A DNA stretch of 64,000 bases, taken from Eurosta solidaginis (lineage: Eukaryota > Arthropoda > Insecta > Diptera > Tephritidae). Each line of letters starts with the position of its first letter. Position 1 is the first letter of the stretch. A program made the position numbers and the translations under genes. The stretch lies in the NCBI RefSeq assembly GCF_040869045.1, contig NC_090319.1, positions 306,826,998-306,890,997 on the forward strand, in the 5' to 3' direction. Positions 47,801 through 53,290 of the stretch are shown here, piece by piece. The notes below the pieces were generated by a model that saw only the letters and a list, made by a program, of their open reading frames with translations, was not told where the DNA came from and searched no databases.

Positions 47801-50480
47801 TAACCAAACAGTTCCTGTTGAATACCCAGAAACCTGGGCATCCAAACAGACATCTGATTGATGAGCCAACACCGCCTAGGGGCTTAAGGAGTCATCTCCG
47901 TCAGCATTTTGAGGAAATACGGCACCTTAGAACCCAGCCGTATGAAGAAAAAAAAACACAAGCAAGTCCTTGGTGAACTCCACAAACAGGCGTTGGACCT
48001 TTATGTCAGGAATTGCCCGGTGATGTGAAGGCTTTTTCGAGATATCGACCAAAATGTGTATCAGGGTAACCCAGAACATCATCTGTCGGGTACCGCTAGT
48101 TTATATATATATGTAATACCACGAACAGTATTCCTGTCATGATTCCAAAGGCTTTTGATTTCGCCCTGCAGAACTTTTTCATTTGGTAATATGGTAGATA
48201 TCATACAAAGTTGTTTCTAAAGTTATATTTTGCGTCAAGAGACCAATCCAATCACCATATTGCATCCCCTTTTTCGTAATTGGTATAGAATTTGGCATTT
48301 TTTTCATTTTTCGAAATTTTCGATATCGAAAAAGTGGGCGTGGTCATAGTCGGATTTCGCACATTTTTAATACCAAGATAAAGTGAGTTCAGAGAAGTAC
48401 CTGAACTAAGTTTAGTAAAGATATATTGATTTTTGCTCAAGTTATCGTGTTAATGGCCATGTGGAAGGACAGACGGTCAGCTGTGTATAAAAACTGGGCG
48501 TGGCTTCAACCGATTTCACCCATTTTCACAGAAAACAGTTATCATTATAGAAGCTATGCCCTTACCAAATTGCACAGGGATTGGTAATTTTTGTTCGACT
48601 TGTGGCATTAAGAGTAAGAGACAAATTAAATGAAAAAGGGCGGAGCTACGCCCATTTAAAAATTTTTTTTTTGTATATTGTTGCACGATATCATTACTGG
48701 AGTTGAATTTTGACATAATTTACTTATTTATTTTATTTTATTTTTTGTTAAAATTTGACTTAAAAAAATTTTTTTTTAAGTGTGCGTGTTCGTCGTCTGA
48801 TTTTGCTAATTTGTATTAAGAACAGATATAGTAATAGGAGTAACTTTCCTGCCCAATTTCATCATGTTATCTTTAACGACTGCCAAATTACTGCTTGCAA
48901 AACTTTTAAATTACCTTCTTTTAAAAGTGGGCGGTGCCACGCCCATAGTCCAACATTTTACTAATTTTCTATTCTGCGTCATAAGGTCAACGCACCTACA
49001 AAGTTTCATCGCTTTATCCGTCTTTGGTTATGAATTATCGCACTTTATCGGGTTTTCGAAATTTTCGATATCGAAAAGTGGGCGTGGGTATAATCCGATT
49101 TCGTTCATTTTAAATAGCGATCGGAGATGAGCGCCCAGGAACTTACATACCAAATTTCATTAAGATACCTCAAAATTTACTCAAGTTATCGTGTTAACGG
49201 ACAGACGGACAGACGGACGGACATGGCTAAATTCATTTCTTTTTTCGCCCAGATCATTTAATATATAGAAGTCTATATCTATCTCTATTAGTTTATGCCG
49301 TTACGGGTTACCGTTATGCGAACAAAATTAATATACTCTGTGAGCTCTACTGAGTTCATAAAACTTAGCGGCTGAAACTACCTTACGCAGTTAAACTCAG
49401 TTCAAATAATCCCTTTTAAATTGGGAACGCAATCTTCTAGCTGTAAGAATAAAACAAGATACGACCAAAATTTAGTGCCTACCATCCGAATTCGTTCATT
49501 CAAGTGCTTGCCACATAGACCGCCAATTTCAATTTTTTCCAGATTTTGAAACGAGACAGCGGCTTCAAATAGTTTTCGCATATCATCTAATTGCGCCATG
49601 AATCCATCAAGCGTATTACCGAATACATCAGGAGGTGAAAAACGCCACAATTCGTGAGCCGTATTGTTGTAATCGTTGGAATTCGCTGAAGCAGCATCTA
49701 CGCCTTGTGATGTACTCGGCATGACTGGTAAAATATGCTGACTAGATGAATAACTGTCCTTATACTCCAAAAGTCTGGACCTTAAAAAAAAGGAAAATTG
49801 TGGAAAAATATCTAAACCTTGCAAAAAAAGTTATTTACTTAAATCTCTCGATAACTTCAATTGATTTTGTTATCTTTGACAAGCCTTCATCCGCATCGCC
49901 TTGGAATAGCAAACGAAATTCAAGATCTTCACTAGCTCGTCTCACCAAAAGTTGACAAACGCAGCGTAGCAATACGGTCATACGATGTGTGCTGCGATAG
50001 TAACGCGAATGCGTCCATATTAGATGTAGCATGTGTACCAAAGGATTTACGAGCTCGGTGGTGGCATGAAAGTTGACAGCATTGAATGCAGTTGCTTGTC
50101 TTAGCAGCGGATGCAACCAGAGGGTGTTGTCTTCAGCTTCATGCCAAGCGCATACTAAACGTTTAAAGACTTGCACAAATGGCGGATAGTAGACAGAATC
50201 GATACTTTTGAGAATGTGAGTGAGCGTTTTGTGCGTAGTGGTACGAAGCTGTTTGTAAATATTTTGTAAATTCTCTTTGCGACTCGTCCAATAGGCGATT
50301 TCATGTGCCGGGAGGGTAACGTGCACAACACTTTTGGATTGTTGATTGGGACTTCTTGCTGAGCTATTGGCTATACACTCCGATCTTTCAATGAGTATTT
50401 CATGTATTTGCGTTGTCCAATTAATGTACATCTCTTCGAGTGCTGAACGAAAATTTGGCTCTATAGCTGGTGCGAGATTA
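14614..50480 (-). CDS. axonemal dynein heavy chain, outer-arm beta type, partial gene (13 exons)
   Basis: Joined minus-strand exons: 50480-49839, 49780-49483, 44575-44360, 43601-43318, 39366-38255, 35875-35559, 35486-35383, 33689-32701, 30262-30039, 20511-20335, 20221-19847, 15274-15101, 14886-14614. Every junction has AG/GT and every phase matches, giving about 1,729 residues with no stop. In order they cover the DHC_N1 tail (LPAHEIAYW near residue 50, then NLEKIEIGG, NPEIHFVPSF, WLSIDLNPLKYALLNHV) and the start of the DHC_N2 linker (ETECKKF, SLRAVTELQNPAI). Known of the family: these are ATP-driven microtubule motors of cilia and sperm tails, and the tail binds intermediate and light chains and the partner heavy chain. 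The linker motif places it with DNAH9/11/17, that is Drosophila Dhc93AB or kl-5; I cannot choose between them. Missing are about 200 N-terminal residues and all AAA+ domains. Introns run from 58 bp to 9.5 kb and the long ones are repeat-filled. Confidence 0.9.
15101..15274 (-). CDS. dynein beta heavy chain, exon L (start of linker)
   Basis: 58 codons after acceptor tttttccttctag. It reads FFTVPCPNVYNHCDEVCTRL, then RYTMLPGIEAVD and LHLCIAEVKRIK. The last block joins QLWDYVYVV of exon M, reproducing the family sequence in which a Cys-x2-Glu-(V/I)-x2-(L/I)-K helix precedes LWD. Too short to be seen as a start-to-stop frame; found by splice signals and phase. Confidence 0.88.
15275..16030. other. 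dynein intron, unrecognised part
   Basis: First 750 bp upstream of exon L on the plus-strand map. Mixed composition, no gene or repeat recognised. Confidence 0.45.
16040..16345. repeat. ATGATCATG satellite-like repeat, block 1
   Basis: Diverged repeats containing AATGATCATG(A/G)CATCATT and TGACATGAT, separated by about 100-115 bp and alternating with TTCGATTTATTGATCAG-like sequence. The same units recur at 17700-18000 and 19620-19740. Confidence 0.55.
16366..17675. mobile_element. candidate DNA transposon with multiple inverted CCAGAAGCATGAATGTGC motifs
   Basis: Terminal copies of CCAGAAGCAYGAATGTGC face each other at 16368 and 17673. Further copies lie at about 16532 (+), 16575 (-) and 17510 (+), so each end is itself a small inverted unit of 165-210 bp. 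Between them is an open frame at 16818-17018 (KPIYSKPLHLPESKLKYLEK), continuing after a stop into YHSFYKNLEG and an acidic SEDSDSDE tail. It looks like the C-terminal part of a transposon protein, but I cannot name the family. No clear target duplication. Confidence 0.4.
17700..18000. repeat. ATGATCATG satellite-like repeat, block 2
   Basis: Three consecutive units with period about 100-112 bp (ATGATCATG at about 17767, 17879 and 17978), each with AACTCGATTTCGA, TTGATCAG and TTAGTTATTACATCA. Same family as 16040-16345. Confidence 0.65.
18013..18589. other. intronic stretch with a hAT-like terminal sequence and an unassigned small frame
   Basis: CAGCGATGGGCAAAACGGC at 18013 resembles hAT transposon ends, but I found no partner end. 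A minus-strand frame (18507-18247) starts MAEFSNFFSSHTYIVKS and includes FKTCFVCDLNHKGTFKI. It is not recognised and could be a transposase N-terminal remnant. Confidence 0.3.
18590..19160. repeat. interspersed repeat with tandem units of about 115 bp
   Basis: Two to three tandem copies of a unit containing AAAATCGCCGCTAGGTGG, GAGATATTCACAAAAATCG and TGGTCCGATTTGG (18730-18990). Diverged relatives with GTTAGGTGGCGCACGGATCG lie at 53055-53290 and 55150-55620. The minus-strand 140-residue frame here is a repeat artefact. Confidence 0.6.
19165..19600. mobile_element. long palindromic element (foldback/MITE)
   Basis: The left arm (about 19165-19343) and right arm (about 19428-19600) are inverted copies over roughly 145 bp with few differences: GTTAAACGGTTTTATTG..., CTAGGTACTAGTC..., TTAAATAAAAGCGTTGG. 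The loop is about 85 bp. Transcribed as part of the dynein intron, it would form a long hairpin. Confidence 0.75.
19620..19846. repeat. satellite-like repeat, block 3, and intron end
   Basis: A diverged unit with AATTCGATTTCGATTTACTG and ACATCACAATATTGACATG, related to the blocks at 16040 and 17700, then ordinary intron up to the exon K donor. Confidence 0.4.
19847..20221 (-). CDS. dynein beta heavy chain, exon K (tail to linker)
   Basis: 125 codons, phase 0-0, after a 113-bp intron. It reads ELTTFISHGLEILQLPVG, then RRLLRVLDVMDEIR, DNMFKPLKDMIALLKTY and LPLQWKHLKDVAATR. These follow the family pattern of a V-M-x-x-(I/L)-R helix, the MF-x-PL-x-x-x-I-x-LL-x-x-Y motif and the L-P-x-x-W-x-x-L motif. 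Donor CCA before gtgagt. Confidence 0.93.
20335..20511 (-). CDS. dynein beta heavy chain, exon J (DHC_N1)
   Basis: 59 codons, phase 0-0, acceptor atccacacatcag, donor ACT before gtgagt. It starts IDSYNEHHEVIEQ and contains WLSIDLNPLKYALLNHVCKW, the best conserved element of the dynein tail (W-L-x-x-D-x-x-P-x-K-x-A-L-L), then the hydrophobic HLHKRWLLNYV helix. The join with exon I gives FKMQIDSY, which is correct for the family. Confidence 0.93.
20971..21237. mobile_element. MITE with TAA duplication
   Basis: CATGCCAACCTAATATAAAC (20971) is matched by the inverted end CATGCCAACCTAATAAAACC (to 21237), with a further inverted ACGCACGCAA/TTGCGTGCGC block inside. TAA flanks both sides (20968-20970, 21238-21240). 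267 bp, non-coding. The three-base TWA duplication suggests PIF/Harbinger. Confidence 0.65.
21241..22333. other. dynein intron, nothing recognised
   Basis: About 1.1 kb of mixed-composition sequence without supported gene, repeat arm or RNA. Confidence 0.45.
22348..22609 (+). mobile_element. tRNA-derived SINE, internally deleted, 14-bp duplication
   Basis: The head CGCCGTGGTGTAATGGTAGC is a tRNA-like A box (TGGTAGCGTGC) followed by a B-box-like GAGTTCAGGCTC. A tail with AATTTGTAG, GAAGCTCGGCC and an ATTTATTT run follows. AAATTGCAGGATTT is duplicated at 22334-22347 and 22610-22623. Compared with the copy at 22686 it lacks the middle (the CTCCGAGTGTATTTCTGCC region). Confidence 0.85.
22687..23048 (+). 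mobile_element. tRNA-derived SINE, near full length
   Basis: The same family as 22348. It has a tRNA-like head (GGTAGCGTGCTCCGCC; B box GGGTTCACACCC), a body with GGGGTCGCCCCTCGGCAG, CTCCGAGTGTATTTCTGCC and GATGCCGTTCGGAGTCGGC, and a T-rich 3' end. TATGTTAC is repeated at 22679-22686 and 23048-23055. About 360 bp; the best reference copy here. Confidence 0.85.
23056..24590. other. dynein intron, microsatellite-rich, no gene recognised
   Basis: Contains TATATG/ACATAC-type simple repeats (about 23710-23900 and 24010-24050). Short open frames have no recognisable domain. Confidence 0.45.
24590..26045. repeat. repeat element with CT-rich left part and tandem units of about 145 bp
   Basis: Pyrimidine-rich (CT)n and TCCTACT-type sequence (24640-25290, including CTCTCTCTCTCTCT at about 24846) precedes tandem units. 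Each unit carries CTGGTCCACTTTCCGGAATA, at 25474, 25617 and about 25764, so the period is 143-149 bp. The right end has GTTTCATCAAAATCGGTCC and TATATA repeats. The 132-residue open frame at 25065-25463 is a low-complexity artefact. Confidence 0.6.
26046..26725. other. dynein intron, nothing recognised
   Basis: A minus-strand frame of 114 residues (26478-26134) has no recognisable domain and no supporting splice context. I do not call it a gene. Confidence 0.4.
26729..27251. mobile_element. MITE with TTA duplication (PIF/Harbinger-like)
   Basis: The left end TGGCCGCGTCACAATG and the inverted right end TGGCCGCGTCACAATG are identical. The inverted similarity extends about 58 bp, including AGATGCGTTCAACGCAAT. 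TTA is duplicated at 26726-26728 and 27252-27254. 523 bp, non-coding. Confidence 0.8.
27405..27840 (+). repeat. interspersed repeat R, copy 1
   Basis: Runs from TGATGTTGTAGTCCTTGTAG through GGGGAGTGTTATCGATG and CAAGTACCATTAAGGTAC to TACGACAGGCATACC and GCGGGTATATTCTAAG. A diverged full-length relative lies at 59525-59935 and an inverted fragment at 29717-29833. No coding capacity; origin unknown to me. Confidence 0.65.
27841..29716. other. dynein intron, nothing recognised
   Basis: Nearly 1.9 kb with several short open frames (for example 28211-28423 and 29285-29503), none with a domain I know. It may hold old retroelement debris. Confidence 0.4.
29717..29833 (-). repeat. interspersed repeat R, inverted 5' fragment
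   Basis: The reverse complement reads GTAGCGATAAAGACGCTCCC, then GAGTGTTATCGATGCTG and AAGCGCCATTAAGGTAC, matching the first 115 bp of the repeats at 27405 and 59525. Confidence 0.6.
30039..30262 (-). CDS. dynein beta heavy chain, exon I (DHC_N1)
   Basis: Acceptor gtcttcccattccag; begins with TA to complete Val. It reads DICSDELRRIDAEIRAAL, AQFNTYAFLWKQQRKQVLQ and IMEAFKMQ, matching the Y-x-Y-L-W and L-x-x-F-x-x-Q positions of other chains. Donor CAG before gtaagc in phase 0. The next exon lies 9.5 kb away across the largest repeat-filled intron. Confidence 0.9.
30560..31785 (+). repeat. TTATCGAT-rich satellite interrupted by an inverted-repeat insertion
   Basis: GTTATCGATTTGTTATC-type sequence with very many ATCGAT sites. 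Segments 30780-30965 and 31540-31720 are diverged direct copies (CTTCATTCATTTGCT, then TTATCGATGTGTTAT). Between them 30942-31045 and 31325-31436 are inverted copies (CAAAAGGCGCGTCTCGACCT against its complement). This suggests a foldback or MITE of about 500 bp inserted in the satellite. Confidence 0.65.
31806..32163 (-). mobile_element. tRNA-derived SINE, inverted, diverged
   Basis: The complement of the tRNA-like head is at 32090-32163 (GTGATAGGCGGAGCATGCTA; B box GAATTGAACCCAGGACC). The body (CACTCGGAGTGTTTGGCAAA) and the GGCGCGTTAAA tail run down to about 31806. Same family as 22687. Confidence 0.75.
32165..32290 (-). repeat. GATAAC satellite fragment, inverted
   Basis: CCGATAACAAACCGATAAC and TATCGATAATACGCCGATAA look like the reverse-strand version of the TTATCGAT repeat at 30560-31785. 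Confidence 0.5.
32291..32700. other. dynein intron, nothing recognised
   Basis: 410 bp of AT-rich intron adjoining the exon H donor. Confidence 0.45.
32701..33689 (-). CDS. dynein beta heavy chain, exon H, with Thr/Ala and Asp/Asn/Gln-rich inserts
   Basis: The acceptor cgcacag follows a pyrimidine-rich tract. The exon begins LVYFHNQ, then has a Thr/Ala/Gly-rich insert of about 95 residues before LFEVKLELLSV. NPEIHFVPSFSRSVENNF and IVEQMLEDI are conserved tail blocks. After PGRI comes a second insert with an Asp/Glu run, Asn-rich sequence and a Gln run, then TSLHEMVASAKYLQLQQL. It ends with one G before gtgaag, giving Val with the TA that opens exon I. All 329 codons are open. Confidence 0.88.
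33690..34455. other. dynein intron with a GT microsatellite
   Basis: A (GT)n tract lies at about 33851-33870 (minus strand CA). Otherwise ordinary intron with short shadow frames. Confidence 0.5.
34456..34655 (-). mobile_element. tRNA-derived SINE fragment, inverted
   Basis: The complement of the SINE head (GTGGTAGACGGAGCACG; B box GAATTGAACCCAGGATC) and part of the body (ACTCGGAGTGTTTGCTAAAT, GAGAGCTTCCCATGCCAG). The 3' third is missing. Confidence 0.7.
34690..35382. repeat. AT-rich ATATGAT/GATGTGAT repeats in intron
   Basis: Degenerate TGATATATGATGCGATATG and GATGTGATATG-type sequence, with CATTTGA(G/T) and TGATGTCA motifs reminiscent of the ATGATCATG satellite at 16-18 kb. Too diverged for firm assignment. 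Confidence 0.35.
35383..35486 (-). CDS. dynein beta heavy chain, exon G (DHC_N1)
   Basis: A 104-bp exon after a 72-bp intron; acceptor tttttgtacag. It reads FLRKFPTKQRRNYNKYL, then GVEALIARELRMAIKV, the position where other chains have a Trp/Pro helix leading into an R-S/K-L-x-F segment. It ends with two bases (AG) before gtatta, and the T of exon H completes Ser. It is too short to stand out as an open frame and was placed by splice sites and phase. Confidence 0.82.
35559..35875 (-). CDS. dynein beta heavy chain, exon F (DHC_N1)
   Basis: The chosen acceptor is cttctctttccatcgatag; its AT plus the G from exon E make an Asp codon. This start joins LTWRTY directly to DTHLMNEIYKRSQQLYNRL, which fits the spacing of other beta chains. 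An upstream AG (gtaag at about 35986) would add 37 in-frame residues and is also phase-compatible. It has a poorer pyrimidine tract and would insert sequence other chains lack. The rest covers WSREPLYQR and an Arg/Gln-rich coiled coil, and ends phase 0 at GAG before gtaagt. Confidence 0.85.
35876..37510. other. dynein intron, with a TC-rich tract
   Basis: Pyrimidine tract of CTCTTCCTCTTCC type at about 37195-37340. No gene recognised. A phase-compatible 27-bp acceptor/donor pair at about 35987-36013 is discussed among the rejected items. Confidence 0.45.
37511..37826 (+). mobile_element. tRNA-derived SINE
   Basis: The head CGCCGTGGTGTGATGGTAGC, B box GGGTTCACGCCCC, and the body ACTCCGAGAGTATTTCTGCC and ATGCCGTTCGGAGTCG, ending ACATTTATTTATTTT. 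It lacks about 40 bp (the GGGGTCGCCCCTCGG block) relative to 22687. Confidence 0.8.
37827..38254. other. dynein intron, nothing recognised
   Basis: 428 bp between the SINE and the exon E donor. Confidence 0.45.
38255..39366 (-). CDS. dynein beta heavy chain, exon E, with large low-complexity inserts
   Basis: 1,112 bp, in phase with D and F. The first 45 residues are Asn/Ser/Ala-rich. Conserved pieces are INAYKRLNTRRDIL, IWHTWQQTID, LLQMNFSPDLFVLMQEAKYL and LLDLYAKRDEFWQRKVKLI, then DSIDQLVEKACARLTW at the end. Between them are inserts (Asn/Gly/Ser-rich, a Lys/Thr-rich run, and a Q-run near 38510) that separate blocks lying close together in ordinary beta chains. No stop or frameshift interrupts them, so they look translated. 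The minus-strand reading is the gene; open frames on the other strand here are shadows. Confidence 0.88.
39367..41985. other. dynein intron, nothing firm
   Basis: 2.6 kb without a supported gene. TGGTAAGCTCTCTGAGTGCA at about 40010 resembles the SINE body and may be a heavily mutated fragment. Open frames at 41357-41795 have no known domain. Confidence 0.4.
41990..42400 (-). mobile_element. Jockey-type retroelement 3' fragment, degenerate
   Basis: The reverse strand reads APPPRDITSNLREHYEEI, and in shifted frames a run ending with a Leu-Asp-Arg-Thr and a Lys-rich tail. The PPR-x-(I/L)-x-S-x-LR-x-HY-x-EIR pattern also ends the pol of the retroelement copies at 47.9 and 53.5 kb. Several frameshifts. 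Confidence 0.45.
42401..43317. other. dynein intron, nothing recognised
   Basis: About 0.9 kb up to the exon D donor, no supported gene or repeat. Confidence 0.45.
43318..43601 (-). CDS. dynein beta heavy chain, exon D (DHC_N1)
   Basis: Starts LTVMLSTGILQRRTI after acceptor ttacttgcatag in phase 0. It ends with two bases (AT) before gtaagt, and the G at the start of exon E completes Met. The segment LPPIAGALMWLEQHMQRIDAL matches the conserved Met-Pro-Pro-Val-Ala-Gly-x-Leu-x-Trp element of axonemal dynein tails, so the placement is secure. Confidence 0.9.
43651..44287. mobile_element. hAT-type MITE with 8-bp duplication, filling an intron
   Basis: The right end reads, inverted, TAGGGCGGGTCGATTT; the left end is TAGGCCGGGTCGATTT. 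Inverted similarity extends over about 130 bp to the C-run at about 43770 and the G-run at about 44170. ATGAGTAG is duplicated at 43643-43650 and 44288-44295. An 8-bp duplication is the hAT signature. It makes up 637 of the 758 bp of the intron between exons C and D. Confidence 0.88.
44360..44575 (-). CDS. dynein beta heavy chain, exon C (DHC_N1)
   Basis: A phase 0-0 exon of 72 codons, with acceptor ctttccacacag and donor AAG before gtgagc. It includes FKRQLRHFFVHIKSLEQKLA and TIFVLAYKDCQNW, corresponding to the helix-pair region where other beta chains read D-x-D-R-R-L-A-x-I-F. The preceding 4.9-kb intron holds a broken retroelement and a large repeat. The following 758-bp intron is mostly one MITE. 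Confidence 0.88.
44576..44899. other. dynein intron before the retroelement
   Basis: 324 bp between the exon C acceptor and the left end of the retroelement. No feature recognised. Confidence 0.4.
44924..46017 (+). pseudogene. retroelement apurinic-type endonuclease, frameshifted
   Basis: The first frame (44924-45886) has a Cys-rich finger (CSQCSSC, CSGL, APCC) and a Pro-rich linker. The endonuclease follows: ILQLNCNGLTGKI (catalytic Asn), ISAIQDTKLT (the usual catalytic Glu replaced by Asp), GGLAFIIHHS, INIYIPP and SGDFNAHHDLWHS (catalytic Asp and Asn). A frameshift near 45830 moves to the frame containing LASDHLPILISF, the SDH catalytic motif, which ends in a TAG at 46015. Known function: nicking target DNA to prime reverse transcription. 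Dead through frameshift and stop. Confidence 0.85.
46018..47990 (+). pseudogene. retroelement reverse transcriptase, multiply frameshifted
   Basis: Frames 46267-46458, 46471-47199, 47096-47329 and 47415-47795 cover one ancestral protein. Visible motifs are AVGPDGIAMPML (RT1), SYRPISLLSPVAKTLEAIL (RT2), HQHGFRK (RT2a/3), VALDISKAFDTVNH (motif A), GVPQGGVLSPLLFNFY (motif B) and SYADDCAIMA (motif C, catalytic YADD). LHPKILGATFDQDL and AIGQPFTCYASP follow, from the thumb and connection region. An in-frame stop at 46456 and shifts near 47150 and 47400 inactivate it. Confidence 0.85.
48016..49340 (+). repeat. large non-coding interspersed repeat, copy C (5'-truncated)
   Basis: Same orientation as copy A. 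It lacks the first 590 bp and begins at the junction with the retroelement within the GAGATATCGACCAAAATGTG subrepeat. It continues through GTAATACCACGAACAG, the GTGGGCGTGG motifs, the ACGGACAGACGG tract and ATAGAAGTCTATATC. The distal end is at about 49340 (ATACTCTGTGAGCTC). Confidence 0.75.
49483..49780 (-). CDS. dynein beta heavy chain, exon B (DHC_N1)
   Basis: Separated from exon A by only 58 bp. The acceptor follows a T-run (ttttttttaag), and the single G completes the Lys codon begun by AA in exon A. It carries a Ser/Asn-rich stretch, then FGNTLDGFMAQLDDMRKLFE and NLEKIEIGGLCGKHLNERI, the conserved Leu-Glu-Lys-Ile-Glu-Gly-Gly block of beta-class tails. It ends in phase 0 at ATG before gtaggc. 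Confidence 0.9.
49839..50480 (-). CDS. dynein beta heavy chain, exon A (start of DHC_N1)
   Basis: First recognised exon of the gene. The acceptor is a strong tatctcttttcag. It begins with the third base of a split codon and ends with two bases (AA) before gtaaat. Residues ALEEMYINWTTQIHEIL match the tail region where beta chains have a Trp-x2-Gln-Ile helix. LPAHEIAYWTSRKENL, SVYYPPF, HLIWTHSRYY and the following Arg-rich helix follow the DHC_N1 order. The conserved W, P, EI and W residues are present, while intervening positions are divergent. The exon upstream that must supply two bases of the first codon was not found between 50.5 and 64 kb. Confidence 0.9.
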
Positions 50481-53050
50481 CTGAAAAGAGATATAAGAAG
50501 ATGACAACTTTTAAGTAGAATGTTTACTGAGTGTCAAGATAGGCAGGAAGTTTTTCTTTATTTTGAAAGGCCGTGCATAAAAATCTAATACTTCCATTCG
50601 GAGATATTCATGGTACATGCACTTAGAGAGTACCGGGTGGGCACAACTTCCTAATGAACCACATCCTTAATCAGGTGCGAAAGAAAGTGTATCTAACATT
50701 ACCTCAATAAGACTCTAGAGAAAATGGCCCAGAAATGTAAATCGTTTAATCTTCCGGCCCTAATATTTTTAAAGGACAACGCTAAGCGAAGTTCTTCAAT
50801 ATTTTTCATATTCTACCTTTGGGCTTAGCAGGATACCGACCAGCGGTAAGATTGTAGGAGAGGTCTATTCAAAAGAACGAGACGAAGCCACAATTTGGAG
50901 GGAAAATATACATGGTCGGCGAAGAAATCTTTATTATTAACGACCTTCCAAGCAGCATTCTTACTATGACTATTAATTATTCAATTCTGAACTAACGCTA
51001 AACTGTCACCGATCTCTTCAAATGATGGCACACAGCACATTGTACACCTCACATGGATCCCTTGACACATGGTGGTTCAGGAAACCCGTATTGCAGATAA
51101 AGAAGGAGCTTAGCTACGGACACCTGAAGCCTTTTTAATATTTTTGTTTTGATCCATAGGAAGCTAGTTTCCCTAACACTCTGCAGCGATAGCATTTGTT
51201 GGTAAGAGCAATTGCCCGTTTAATTTCTAAGCTGTCAATGTTTTCGCTGTTAAGGCTTGTTCCCAAATACACGAAGTCCTACACAGGCTCCAATTTATAC
51301 CCGTCAACATTTATCAAATCCGTAAAAAGCGAAAGCAGAGTTGCCAATGGGAATTATGCAAGGCCTTATGTGAGACCACCACTCATTTTTACAAGTAAAT
51401 TACAAAAGTGCAAAGCCATGTTAAAGACTTCGCAACTCCACAAGATGTACTACCATCAACAAAACTCTGCCATCTGAGAGGCTTTGCCCTTATTGGCATC
51501 TAAAGTATTTAATGCTGTGCATGGATACATTGCTTTTATCTTTCAGTGGCTCTTACAATATTTCTGTTTCAAAAAATATCTTAAATTGCCATCATAGTCA
51601 CAAGTACTGGAATTGTGCGCGTTGAAATGCCCGAGCAAAATCATCTCGATAGAGAGGTTTACCCGGTGAACATTTTTTTTTTAGTTCTACGACAGACGAA
51701 TATAAAGTGAGCCGAAGCGAATTCGATGATTTGTGGAGCTTACGTCATATGTTTGGTATATCAATTGGAGATGTCAGCGAAGATTATTTCTTTTGCAAAC
51801 TGACTCCAAAAACCCTTTTTATGTTTACTTTGGCATTAGGCGTTGATTGAGTCAATATCCCGATCGATTTAGATTTTTAAAGGTAGATTATCTAATGCAA
51901 GCGTGAGCATTTATTGCCAGTCAAAAAAGAAGTGCTCAGAAGTTCAGATATAAGGTGGGTGTTCCAGTAACCCAACTTTCATAAGAGGCATTTCTATCCA
52001 CCGTCGTATTGTCTATTACTGGTGTCGACGCGGTATGGCTCTCCAAGCTAGCTGTGGGAATATTAGTTTTTTTTACAACTACATGAAAGAGAGAGAAATA
52101 ACACAAAACAACTCAGAAGAAAACAAACTACCAAATGAGAGTGGCCAAGGCTTGCTTATGTACAAACGTATGAAACACAAACGAACTCCGATCATACTCG
52201 CTCAGTAGATCGTGAGATAATGATCTCATCTGAAATTTCGAAGGGAACTGCATTTGGGAGAGGCTCTAATTCAAGCTAAAGACCGCAATAACGATATTAC
52301 AGATGAACTCCTCAAGTAGCGCCTTGAACACGAGTGAAAAATTGCCGTGGAGTGCTGAAAATAGGGATCTTCAGGGAACTTTGCTTAGAAGTAAAATGTA
52401 CAGTAGCAAACAGAAAAATAGCAGTGAAAATTTTTAATAAATTTCATCAAATCAATTGTTTTCTTTTCATTTTCGATATTTAAAAAAAACTCCATAATTT
52501 TTGTAACTGAAATTCTAAAAAATAATTTAAAAAGCGTTTAAGAATAAATTCGGAAACTCGAGAAAATTTTACGAACACTTCGAATTTTTTATTGAACTTA
52601 TCTGAATTTTTTGGCGCTCAAATTATTTTAGTCCCATAAAGTATATACAATTTACACGGCTCCCAAAATTTGTGTTGATTTTTTTCCAAGGCTGCTCCGA
52701 CACCGTTCACAAGAAAAGTTGGCAAAAATGAATGCGAGTTTTATGAGATCCAAAAGTTTACAAAAGTAAACTAAAATTGATTGGACTATAAGACTGCATA
52801 CTCAAAAAAATTCAGAGAGCCACAAATAGAAAGTTCGAAATTTTCGTAAAATTTTCTCGAATTTTCAAAATTTTTCGCAAATTTATTTGATATTGTTTTG
52901 AATAATTTTATTTACAAACTGCATAAAACGTTTTTCCTAAAACATTGAAAATAAATAAAAGAGAAATTGGATTAACTAAACTTAGTAAAAACTGCCACTG
53001 CAATATCTCTGTTCGCTGCTGTAGATATATTTAAATAAGAATTTGGAAAT
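50481..53050. other. upstream dynein intron or intergenic, nothing recognised
   Basis: 2.6 kb. A preceding dynein exon ending in phase 2 should lie somewhere upstream, but I could not identify one. An open frame at 51196-51477 has no domain I can name. 52380-53050 is very AT-rich and repeat-like. Confidence 0.4.
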
Positions 53051-53054
53051 TTCG

Positions 53055-53290
53055 AATTTTGAGATCTGTTTTTAAGTAACTTCTTGGTAGGCTAGATACT
53101 CGAAATTTCAAACTTATTTCAGAGGCCGATGACAGTATAAAACGCATAACAAAAAGTTCCCCTAGAGGGCGCACGGATCGAAATATTTATAGGAGAATTT
53201 GAAAAATTATGAATTTTGATATAGATTTTTAAGCAACTCATCGCTGCGCTCACAAAAACAGTTATGTGTTTTTCAGTAACTGTTCAGGAG
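53055..53290. repeat. interspersed repeat unit (18.6-kb family)
   Basis: Contains TTTTTAAGTAACTTCTTGG, CGATGACAGTATAAAACGC and CTAGAGGGCGCACGGATCG, related to the units at 55150-55620 and more distantly to 18590-19160. Confidence 0.55.

Larger units (their letters stand above)
44900..48015 (+). mobile_element. EN-RT non-LTR retroelement (Jockey-like), copy 1, broken
   Basis: Starts near GCTTCCCAAGGCAGTCGGTT. It has a Cys-rich finger remnant, an endonuclease, a reverse transcriptase with YADD, and the pol C-terminus. The 3' end is cut at 48015, where it abuts a large-repeat copy, so no poly-A remains. No RNase H was seen, as expected for Jockey. Lies antisense within the dynein intron between exons B and C. 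Confidence 0.85.

Noticed and set aside
51196..51477. 93-residue plus-strand open frame
   Set aside because: Faint resemblance to retroelement debris, but no motif I can defend.
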